5,251 bases of DNA, taken from assembly GCA_025449435.1 (NCBI GenBank), contig JANWJO010000050.1:1-5251 (forward strand). Reading direction: 5' to 3'. A program made the translations under genes and the position numbers. Below the pieces are notes generated by a model that was not told the origin of the DNA, did no database searches, and worked only from the letters and a program-made list of their open reading frames with translations. This document shows positions 1-4,928 of the stretch, piece after piece; the first letter of the stretch is position 1; each line of letters begins with the position of its first letter. The stretch comes from Chloroflexota bacterium (lineage in GTDB: Bacteria; Chloroflexota; UBA4733).

Positions 1-77
1 ATCGTGGCATCACCACCCAATCCCGGCTGCGGTCCCAACAAGTTGGTAGCCTACCACTGGTCCGACCCTCTTGTAGT

Positions 78-94
78 CCCCCCTGGCGGGAGGG
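78..94. repeat. GC-tract palindrome unit A (CCCCTGGCGGGAG core)
   Basis: Six C residues, the centre TGGC, then GGGAGGG, giving an imperfect hairpin. The 13-base core CCCCTGGCGGGAG at 80-92 recurs exactly, in inverted orientation, at 273-285. The unit is probably a member of an interspersed intergenic palindrome family. The family assignment is inference. Confidence 0.5.
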
Positions 95-118
95 AACAAG
101 GTTACGGACCCCCCTTAA

Positions 119-139
119 TGTCCCCCTGGCGGGGGGACA
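119..139. repeat. GC-tract palindrome unit B
   Basis: A perfect 8-bp stem: TGTCCCCC (119-126) pairs with GGGGGACA (132-139) around a TGGCG loop. It shares the CCCCTGGCGGG core with unit A. No T-run follows, so it is not an obvious intrinsic terminator. Confidence 0.6.
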
Positions 140-218
140 GCGCCGCTGGGAGAACGCGACCTGCTTGGAATAGGGAGGCCGTGCCTGTTCCAGGAATTGT
201 GCCCACCTACCGGCGCAA

Positions 219-240
219 CGTCCCCCCCACCGGGGGGACG
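219..240. repeat. GC-tract palindrome unit C
   Basis: A perfect 9-bp stem: CGTCCCCCC (219-227) pairs with GGGGGGACG (232-240) around a 4-base loop. The arms match unit B (GTCCCCC...GGGGGAC), but the loop is different. A further GGGGGG tract follows at 244-249. Confidence 0.6.
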
Positions 241-265
241 ACAGGGGGGTCACTCGTCGTACCTA

Positions 266-297
266 CTCCCCTCTCCCGCCAGGGGAGGGGTGAGGGG
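266..297. repeat. GC-tract palindrome unit D, inverted relative to unit A
   Basis: CTCCCCT (266-272) pairs with AGGGGAG (281-287) around CTCCCGCC. A further GGGG at 294-297 allows alternative registers. Read on the - strand, 285 to 273 gives CCCCTGGCGGGAG, identical to the core of unit A. Units A and D therefore bound the cluster as an inverted pair. Confidence 0.55.
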
Positions 298-310
298 TGA
301 GGCTCGGTTC

Positions 311-339
311 TTGGCAACCGCCCCTCTAGCGCTTACCAT
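311..339 (+). promoter_or_regulatory. Candidate promoter for the mutarotase-dehydrogenase operon
   Basis: TTGGCA (311-316) and TACCAT (334-339) resemble -35 and -10 elements of the housekeeping sigma factor, with an ideal 17-nt spacer. The -10 lies 44 nt before the start codon at 384. It sits immediately downstream of the palindrome cluster. The assignment rests on motif match alone. Confidence 0.4.
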
Positions 340-383
340 ACCGGCACGCGCCAACACGCAATGCCTACAGAACAGGAGACGGT

Positions 384-1442
384 ATGGCCGCAGTAGTGGA
401 AAAGCGCCTGGCGAGCGGCTGGCAAGCCGTGGCGCTGGAGAACGGCGCCGTCTCGGTGCTGATCCTGCCAGAGAAGGGTGGGGAGATCTACGAGCTGCGC
501 TCCCGCGCCCACGACCTGGACGTGCTCTGGAAATCTCCTTGGGGCCTGCGTCCGCCGGCCGGCGTGGCTCAGGCCGGCGCGAGCTCCGAAACCGCCTGGC
601 TCGACGCCTACGGCGGTGGCTGGCAAGAGCTGTTCCCCAACGGTGGTGCAGCGTGTACCTACATGGGCGCCGAGTTGGGCTTCCACGGCGAGGTATCGGT
701 GTCACCCTTCCAGTTCACGATAGATTCGCAGGCCAGTGGCGGGGTAGCAGTACACATGACACTGGCCCTGGCGCGCTCACCTTTTGTCATCGAGAAGACC
801 ATCACGCTGGACGCTGAGCTGCCGCGCTTGACGATTGGGGAGCGCATCACCAACCACGGGACGCAGCGCATGCCCTACATGTGGGGGCACCACCCAGCCT
901 ACGGCGCACCATTCCTGTCGGGCTCGTGCGAACTCACCGTGCCGGCGCATGTGTTCACGGCAGATAAAGCGCAGACCGCCGGGCATACCTGGTTGACGCC
1001 TGGCGTCAGCTGGCCGGCCTGGCCCAAGATTGGCGGTCCCGATGGTGCCACGCACGACTTGAGCAAGGTGCCACCGCCCGAAGCAGCCGTGGCGAATATG
1101 GGATACATCCTGCAACTGGATGAGGGGTGGTATAGCCTCGTCAATCACGATTTGGGGCTTGGCGTCGGCTTGAGCTGGCCGCTCGAGGTGTTCCCAGTGG
1201 TGTGGCTGTGGCAGGAACTCAATGGCTCGCCGGGCCATCCCTGGTACGGCCGGTGCTATGTCATGGGCGTCGAACCCAATACGAGCGCGCTAGGTCACGG
1301 CCTGGTCAACGCCATCCAGGCCGGACAGGCGCGCTGGCTCGACCCCGGCCAGCAGGTTGAGATGACCATGTGTGCGGTGCTGTTCGAGCCAGCGGCCAGT
1401 GTGCGGCACATCAGCCCTACCGGCCAAGTGCAGATGGCTTGA
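384..1442 (+). CDS. Aldose 1-epimerase-like (galactose mutarotase superfamily) protein
   Basis: A 352-residue protein that probably interconverts alpha and beta anomers of a sugar in the cytoplasm. There is no signal peptide or membrane segment. The N-terminal part (residues 29-55) has the mutarotase-like opening strand pattern P-x-x-GG-x-I followed by L-D-V-L-W and P-W-G-L. A tryptophan-rich segment GWQELFPNGG lies at 79-88, and FHGE at 100-103 supplies the first expected histidine. WGHHPAYG at 167-174 supplies the candidate catalytic histidine pair (H169/H170), and GVEPNTS with E297 is the candidate general-base glutamate. Length fits the aldose 1-epimerase/DUF4432-like group. Start: ATG at 384 with AGGAGA at 374-379. 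The dehydrogenase gene follows after 27 nt, so the two are very likely co-transcribed. The sugar substrate cannot be read from the sequence. The superfamily is fairly sure and the exact activity is inferred. Confidence 0.8.
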   Translation: MAAVVEKRLASGWQAVALENGAVSVLILPEKGGEIYELRSRAHDLDVLWKSPWGLRPPAGVAQAGASSETAWLDAYGGGWQELFPNGGAACTYMGAELGFHGEVSVSPFQFTIDSQASGGVAVHMTLALARSPFVIEKTITLDAELPRLTIGERITNHGTQRMPYMWGHHPAYGAPFLSGSCELTVPAHVFTADKAQTAGHTWLTPGVSWPAWPKIGGPDGATHDLSKVPPPEAAVANMGYILQLDEGWYSLVNHDLGLGVGLSWPLEVFPVVWLWQELNGSPGHPWYGRCYVMGVEPNTSALGHGLVNAIQAGQARWLDPGQQVEMTMCAVLFEPAASVRHISPTGQVQMA

Positions 1443-1455
1443 TGAGCGGCGGAAA

Positions 1456-1460
1456 GGGAG
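1456..1460 (+). promoter_or_regulatory. Ribosome binding site selecting the GTG start of the dehydrogenase
   Basis: GGGAG ends 9 nt before the GTG at 1470. The nearby ATG at 1462 is in another frame and runs into a stop within about a dozen codons. The dehydrogenase reading frame therefore starts at GTG, immediately before the GDFTGK lead into its Rossmann fold. Confidence 0.6.
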
Positions 1461-1469
1461 CATGCTGAC

Positions 1470-2285
1470 GTGGGAGACTTCACCGGCAAGTGCGTGATCG
1501 TGACCGGCGGCGCACTGGGCATGGGCCGCGACACCGCGCTGGCGTTCGCGGGCGCAGGAGCGGCCGTGGCCGTGGCCGACGTGAACGCGGAGGCTGGCAA
1601 GGCGATCGTCGCGCGCTTGCACGAACTCAGCGGCAAGGGCGCCTTCATTCACGCCGACGTGGCTCAAGCTGGGGAAGCCCAGCGCGTGGTGAGCGAGACG
1701 GTGGCGGCCTTTGGTGGCGTTGATGTGCTGTTCAACAACGTCGGCATTCAGCCCGCCGATTCCTATGTGCCGGCCGACCGTATGCCGGAGGAGTTGTGGG
1801 ACCGCATCGTGGACGTGAACCTCAAGAGTCACTTCCTTATGGCCAAATACGCTATCCCCGAGTTGCGCAAGCGTGGTGGCGGCGTGATCATCAACAACGC
1901 CAGCGTGCAAGGGTTGCAATCCATGAAAGGCGTGGCGGCGTATGCCGCCAGCAAGGGCGGCGTGCTGTCGCTCACCCGGCAGCTCGCCGTTGAGTATGCC
2001 CGCGAACGCATCCGCGTTCTGGCGATATGCCCGGGCACCATCGATACGGATATGGTGCGCAAGTCGGCGGCACGAGAGCCGGGCGGCGTGGAAGCCGCGC
2101 TACTGCGCTACGGTGAGACGCATCCCATCGGGCGCATCGGCACCGGCCAGGATATCGCCAACGCCGTACTCTTTCTGGCGAGCGACAAGGCCAGTTTTAT
2201 GACCGGTGAGTACGTGTGCGTCGATGGTGGCCTGATGGCGCTGGGGGCGTGGTCGGGCGGCGCGGGAGCAGCCGAAGCGAGTTAG
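1470..2285 (+). CDS. SDR family NAD(P)-dependent oxidoreductase
   Basis: A 271-residue classical short-chain dehydrogenase/reductase, a cytosolic enzyme that oxidises an alcohol or reduces a ketone with a nicotinamide cofactor. The Rossmann motif TGGALGMG lies at 12-19, and D37 at the end of the second strand favours NAD over NADP. NNVG at 89-92 replaces the usual NNAG. The tetrad is complete: N117, S145, Y158 and K162 (YAASK at 158-162). PGTIDTDM at 188-195 is the usual segment after the active site, and the C-terminal TGEYVCVDGG pattern closes the fold as in most family members. Length is typical. It is the second gene of an operon with the mutarotase, so a sugar or polyol substrate (for example an aldose oxidised to its lactone) is reasonable, but this is inferred from the neighbour only. 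Its TAG stop overlaps the stop codon of the convergent kinase-like gene. Confidence 0.92.
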   Translation: MGDFTGKCVIVTGGALGMGRDTALAFAGAGAAVAVADVNAEAGKAIVARLHELSGKGAFIHADVAQAGEAQRVVSETVAAFGGVDVLFNNVGIQPADSYVPADRMPEELWDRIVDVNLKSHFLMAKYAIPELRKRGGGVIINNASVQGLQSMKGVAAYAASKGGVLSLTRQLAVEYARERIRVLAICPGTIDTDMVRKSAAREPGGVEAALLRYGETHPIGRIGTGQDIANAVLFLASDKASFMTGEYVCVDGGLMALGAWSGGAGAAEAS

Positions 2286-2830
2286 TGCTGGCTGGAGGGC
2301 ACTAGCCAGCCGGTCCGTTGCAACACCTCCGTGGCGATGGCCGGCACGGACTTGCCTTCGGTCTCGATCAGCACATCTTCCAGCGCTGCGCGATCCATGA
2401 TGGCCGCGAGTTCGGGCGCCCGCTGCAGGTGCCATTCGAGGTCACCGCCGCGCTCCCGCCCACGTAACCGCTGCTGGAGCGTGGGCACCGGTGCGCAGAG
2501 GCGCACCACGGTAATGAGCGCGCCGGGAATAGCTTGGGTATAGCCCTCAAGTTCGTGACGGTGCTCGATGACGCCCGCCAGCACCAGACGGCGAGCGCCG
2601 GCAGCCTGAAAGTTGGGCCAGATCGCGGCGAGGTTGGCCAGCATCAAGCGCACACGATACGGGTCGTCGCTCGGGCTGGGATACGCCCAACTCAGCGCGT
2701 CTACATCCACAAAGGCGTGCGGTTCACGCAGCGCAGACAGTTGCGTAGACACTTCGCCGCCCACCGAGGTCTTCCCCGCACCAACCGGGCCGGTGATGAG
2801 CAGCAGCGGGGCAACTGGTGTCTTGTTCAT
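2282..2830 (-). CDS. P-loop NTPase, small-molecule kinase-like
   Basis: A 182-residue soluble protein of the P-loop kinase type (often annotated AAA family ATPase). A hydrophobic strand LLLIT leads into the Walker A motif GPVGAGKT at 14-21. VDVDAL at 41-46 is a D-x-D pattern like the substrate/Mg-binding strand of shikimate- and gluconate-kinase-like folds. LVLAG at 82-86 resembles a further core strand. An arginine-rich segment RLRGRERGG at 121-129, followed by LEWHLQR, resembles the LID of nucleotide and sugar kinases. The phosphoryl acceptor cannot be told. A longer frame reaches 2917, but the extra 29 residues lack kinase character. ATG at 2830 has AGGTG 5 nt upstream and sits just ahead of the Walker strand, so I chose it. 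It is convergent with the dehydrogenase, sharing 4 nt at the stops, and divergent from the zinc-ribbon genes. Confidence 0.8.
   Translation of the reverse strand: MNKTPVAPLLLITGPVGAGKTSVGGEVSTQLSALREPHAFVDVDALSWAYPSPSDDPYRVRLMLANLAAIWPNFQAAGARRLVLAGVIEHRHELEGYTQAIPGALITVVRLCAPVPTLQQRLRGRERGGDLEWHLQRAPELAAIMDRAALEDVLIETEGKSVPAIATEVLQRTGWLVPSSQH
2284..2310. terminator. Hairpin at the convergent gene ends (possible bidirectional terminator)
   Basis: GCTGGCT (2287-2293) pairs with AGCCAGC (2304-2310) around a 10-base loop, just after the dehydrogenase stop and inside the last codons of the opposite gene. A competing stem AGTGC (2284-2288)/GCACT (2299-2303) overlaps it. No T-run follows on either strand, so termination is suggested by position only. 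Confidence 0.3.
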
Positions 2831-2835
2831 GCTCA

Positions 2836-2840
2836 CACCT
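2836..2840 (-). promoter_or_regulatory. Ribosome binding site deciding the kinase-like start
   Basis: On the - strand AGGTG lies 5 nt before the ATG at 2830. The upstream in-frame ATGs at 2851 and 2917 have no comparable purine-rich site, which supports the shorter 182-residue product. Confidence 0.5.
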
Positions 2841-2876
2841 GGCCCGACCATGAAGTGCACGCCGGTCGGAACGCGC

Positions 2877-2882
2877 AGTATA
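2877..2882 (-). promoter_or_regulatory. Candidate -10 element of the kinase-like gene
   Basis: TATACT on the - strand, one mismatch from the TATAAT consensus, lies 46 nt before the chosen start at 2830. No convincing -35 is present at standard spacing (TTGGCG at 2901-2896 is only 13 nt away). Its position inside the longer reading frame also fits the shorter start. Confidence 0.35.
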
Positions 2883-2935
2883 CATACCGCCATCACGCCA
2901 AGCTGGCATGTGGCCAACCTTTCCCAGCATGGTGA

Positions 2936-2953
2936 ACACCGTGACGGCGGTGT
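2936..2953. promoter_or_regulatory. Inverted repeat in the divergent region, possible operator
   Basis: ACACCG (2936-2941) and CGGTGT (2948-2953) form a perfect 6-bp inverted repeat around a 6-base centre. It lies about 20 nt upstream of the candidate -10 of the first zinc-ribbon gene and upstream of the kinase-like gene. A regulator could bind here, but no regulator gene is in the window and chance is not excluded. Confidence 0.25.
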
Positions 2954-2966
2954 GAAGTGCTGCTGA

Positions 2967-2977
2967 TACGCTACAGT
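2967..2977 (+). promoter_or_regulatory. Candidate -10 region of the first zinc-ribbon gene
   Basis: TACGCTACAGT contains two overlapping -10-like hexamers, TACGCT (2967-2972, preceded by an extended TGA) and TACAGT (2972-2977). It lies 52 nt before the start at 3030. No clear -35 is visible. The 9-mer TACGCTACA is repeated exactly upstream of the fumarase gene. Confidence 0.35.
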
Positions 2978-3029
2978 AAGCGGTACCAGTCACCCTATCG
3001 CGTCACGCGTTCACGTTGAGGAGCAGACC

Positions 3030-4046
3030 ATGCCACCAATCATTCCGTACGCCGATGGGTACACCGACCGTTCGACCGACTTTGGCTATCAGTTCGAGTT
3101 CACCTGCCGGCGCTGTGGCAACAGCTACGCCAGCACGCCGCAGAAGTCAGCGGCAGGCACCACCGACAACTTTGCGCGTGCTGCCGGCGGCATGTTCGGC
3201 GGCATGCTGGGTGGTAGTCACAACAAGATGGCCGAAATGGCCAAGAAGGCGTTTTACGACCGCGCGCTGGGCGCAGCGGTCGAGGAAGTACGCGGCAAGT
3301 TCGCGCAGTGCCCCGATTGCCGGGAGTGGGTGTGCCGCGAGCGAGACTGGAACGCTGAAGCCAACCGCTGTTCGCGCTGCGTGCCGATCAGCCGCACCGC
3401 CGGAGCACCTACCCGCCAGCCGGATTCAGCGCCATCTCCGGTGCCCCCCGTTTCTCCTGGATTTGGCCCGCTTGGCCAGCGCCCAGGCGGCCAGACGCCG
3501 CCAGTCACGCCCGGAATGAGCCCGCTGGCGCAGCGGCTCGCTGAACTGCAAGGTGGTTCCAAGCAGCCGAAACGCGAGAAGGAATCCCTAGGGGGCATGT
3601 TCGGGGGAGCGCTCGGGGACATGCTGTCCGAAGCGGACGACCCGGTCGCGGCCATCGGCGGGGCTATCTTTGGTGGCCTGGCAGCGGCGGGGCTGAACAA
3701 GGTTGTCGAAAAAGCGGTTGAGAGCCAAGCGGTGCAATCGCTCGTCGGCCAGCTCGCCGAACAGATCAATCAGGCCACCGGCGGCGTGGTCGACTTGCGC
3801 CCGCGGCACTGCGGCTATTGCGGCACGCGGGTGCCCACCGGCAAGTTCTGCCCGAACTGCGGTAGGCCAGTGGCTGACGCGCTGGTTGCCAGCATGGCTA
3901 CGCGCTGCCGGACCTGCAACGCCGACCTCCCGCTGGGGGCAGCACATTGCAAGATCTGTGGGGCCAGTAACCGGCCACGGGCCGTGCTACAGCCGTTGCC
4001 CACGCGCACCGTGTCGCTAACGGTGACCAACTGGCGCGACACCTAG
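3030..4046 (+). CDS. Multi-zinc-ribbon protein with split N-terminal ribbon (paralogue 1)
   Basis: A 338-residue protein of unknown function. Residues 1-33 carry the lead-in STDFGYQFEF and the first knuckle C26-x2-C29. A Gly/Met-rich insert (GGMFGGMLGG, 53-62) and a charged helix-like stretch follow, then C94-x2-C97, EWVC (C102), WNAE (107-110) and C114-x2-C117. Residues about 119-185 are a Pro/Gln/Gly-rich linker, likely disordered. Residues about 187-251 are Gly/Ala-rich with a second GGMFGGALG (188-196) and GGAIFGG, then an amphipathic-looking helix. The C-terminus is a double zinc ribbon: C261/C264 with C274/C277, and C293/C296 with C307/C310. There is no signal peptide or clear transmembrane helix. 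Start: ATG at 3030 with GAGGAG at 3018-3023. A paralogue follows after 97 nt. The cysteine pattern suggests zinc binding, and a scaffold, nucleic-acid or protein-binding role is only a guess. Confidence 0.88.
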   Translation: MPPIIPYADGYTDRSTDFGYQFEFTCRRCGNSYASTPQKSAAGTTDNFARAAGGMFGGMLGGSHNKMAEMAKKAFYDRALGAAVEEVRGKFAQCPDCREWVCRERDWNAEANRCSRCVPISRTAGAPTRQPDSAPSPVPPVSPGFGPLGQRPGGQTPPVTPGMSPLAQRLAELQGGSKQPKREKESLGGMFGGALGDMLSEADDPVAAIGGAIFGGLAAAGLNKVVEKAVESQAVQSLVGQLAEQINQATGGVVDLRPRHCGYCGTRVPTGKFCPNCGRPVADALVASMATRCRTCNADLPLGAAHCKICGASNRPRAVLQPLPTRTVSLTVTNWRDT

Positions 4047-4067
4047 GCTCAGCGGGTCCTTAGTTGG

Positions 4068-4095
4068 TTGGTTTACAAAAGCAAGCTGATACTAT
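4068..4095 (+). promoter_or_regulatory. Candidate promoter of the second zinc-ribbon gene
   Basis: TTGGTT (4068-4073) and TACTAT (4090-4095) are spaced by 16 nt, and the -10 is preceded by TGA, giving an extended -10 pattern. It lies 48 nt before the start at 4144. GCTGATAC (4085-4092) is also found at 2962-2969 upstream of the first paralogue, so the promoter may have been duplicated with the gene. Confidence 0.4.
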
Positions 4096-4143
4096 CTGGC
4101 TGCGACGTGCTTGGGCTAGTGGTTCTGTAGAGGAGGGAATGCC

Positions 4144-4776
4144 ATGCCACCAATGATCCCTTTCACCAGCAACTACAACGATCATTCCACCGAGTTCGGG
4201 TATCAGTTTGAGTTCATCTGCCAGCGCTGCGGCAATGGCTATGCCAGTAGCTTCCAAAAGTCGGCGGCTGGCATAGGCGAGACGGTCTTGCGGTCAGCCG
4301 GCAGCTTGTTTGGCGGCTTCTTTGGCAATGCCAGTTATGCCGGGTCGAACCTGGCTGACATGGCCCGTGGCACCGGCCGCGACAAAGCCTTGACCAACGC
4401 CGTCGAGGAGATGCGACCCCACTTCGATCGCTGCCCCCGCTGTGGTGAGTGGGTGTGCAAGGAAGTGTGCTGGAACGCCGAGGTGGGCCAGTGCGCCCAG
4501 TGCTCCCCGAAAGTGCATCAGGAAATCGCCTCGCTGCGCACGCAAGCCACCATCCAGCAAGCCCAAGCGAAGCTCAGTCAGATGGATCAGACCGCTGGCC
4601 TGGACCTCAAGACCAAAGCGATGGGCACATGCCCCAGTTGTGGCCAGGATGGCGGCGGCGGCAAGTTCTGCGCCAACTGCGGCAGCCCGCTCACGGCCGC
4701 CGCGTGCCAGCACTGCAACGCACCGCTCAAGCCAGGCGCTCGCTTTTGCAACGAATGCGGTACCGCGGTAGCCTAG
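4144..4776 (+). CDS. Multi-zinc-ribbon protein (paralogue 2)
   Basis: A 210-residue paralogue of the preceding protein. Residues 1-43 match it at 30 of 43 positions by eye, including STEFGYQFEF and C26-x2-C29. The insert is again Gly/Phe-rich (SLFGGFFG near 54-61), followed by C97-x2-C100, EWVC (C105), C109, WNAE (110-113) and C117-x2-C120. That makes eight N-terminal cysteines, enough for two complete four-Cys sites. A short Gln/Ala/Lys-rich, probably helical or coiled-coil segment (123-147) replaces the long Pro-rich linker and Gly/Ala region of paralogue 1. The C-terminus is a double zinc ribbon: C163/C166 with C176/C179, and C188/C191 with C202/C205. Start: ATG at 4144 with a perfect AGGAGG at 4131-4136. 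It probably has its own promoter as well as read-through. I do not recognise a characterised function. Confidence 0.88.
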   Translation: MPPMIPFTSNYNDHSTEFGYQFEFICQRCGNGYASSFQKSAAGIGETVLRSAGSLFGGFFGNASYAGSNLADMARGTGRDKALTNAVEEMRPHFDRCPRCGEWVCKEVCWNAEVGQCAQCSPKVHQEIASLRTQATIQQAQAKLSQMDQTAGLDLKTKAMGTCPSCGQDGGGGKFCANCGSPLTAAACQHCNAPLKPGARFCNECGTAVA

Positions 4777-4787
4777 CCTTCGTGCCG

Positions 4788-4851
4788 ACTCCCTTCCCCG
4801 GGAGATCGGGGCGGGTGCTCGCCCAAAGAGCACCGGGCAGGGGGATGGGGT
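4788..4851. repeat. Nested inverted repeat downstream of the zinc-ribbon pair
   Basis: The outer arms 4788-4799 (ACTCCCTTCCCC) and 4840-4851 (GGGGGATGGGGT) pair over 12 positions with one mismatch and two G-T pairs. Inside lies a perfect 7-bp hairpin GGTGCTC (4814-4820)/GAGCACC (4828-4834) with a 7-base loop. It starts 11 nt after the stop at 4776, so it could end transcription, though no T-run follows. The CTCCC-CCCC arms resemble unit D near the left end, so it may be a diverged member of the same palindrome family. Confidence 0.5.
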
Positions 4852-4864
4852 GCGACACTCTCCC

Positions 4865-4875
4865 TACGCTACACT
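4865..4875 (+). promoter_or_regulatory. Candidate -10 region of the fumarase gene
   Basis: TACGCTACACT carries two overlapping -10-like hexamers and lies 53 nt before the start at 4929. It shares the exact 9-mer TACGCTACA with the region upstream of the first zinc-ribbon gene. No good -35 is found at 16-18 nt. Confidence 0.35.
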
Positions 4876-4928
4876 GATGCCGGTGTGCTGGCGGCGCGCT
4901 GGCACCGTGTATCAAGGGGGTAGTCCTC

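Larger units (their letters stand above)
1..383. other. Non-coding upstream region with palindromic repeats
   Basis: I see no convincing gene here. The + frame that is open from position 1 to 300 is proline/glycine-rich only because it reads through C and G tracts, and it has no ribosome binding site or recognisable protein pattern. The stretch contains a short perfect palindrome at 44-56 (TGGTAG, one base, CTACCA), four GC-tract hairpin units between 78 and 297, and a candidate promoter at 311-339 for the mutarotase gene. The run 282-301 contains three GGGG tracts separated by short spacers plus a GG, so G-quadruplex formation on this strand is conceivable. Confidence 0.6.

Noticed and set aside
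4..300. 98-residue + strand open frame
   Set aside because: It is Pro/Gly-rich because it reads through the C and G tracts of the palindromes. It has no ribosome binding site or domain pattern.
78..301. CRISPR array
   Set aside because: The units are few, differ in length and sequence, are unevenly spaced and are themselves palindromes made of C and G tracts.
250..705. Arginine-rich - strand open frame opposite the mutarotase
   Set aside because: Its composition is typical of an antisense shadow in GC-rich coding DNA, and the + strand gene here has clear family motifs.
1290..1919. 209-residue - strand open frame across the operon junction
   Set aside because: It is antisense to the mutarotase end and the dehydrogenase start, both of which have conserved catalytic motifs, and it shows no motif of its own.
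2831..2917. 29-residue N-terminal extension of the kinase-like protein
   Set aside because: No ribosome binding site precedes the upstream ATGs. The extension overlaps the candidate -10, and the internal ATG at 2830 has a good site.
2534..2966. Overlapping + strand open frames opposite the kinase-like gene
   Set aside because: The - strand frame has a Walker A motif and kinase-like LID. The + frames lack any recognisable pattern or ribosome binding site.
4814..4834. tRNA or other structured RNA arm
   Set aside because: There is only one perfect stem inside a larger inverted repeat, with no T-arm or anticodon-arm pattern.
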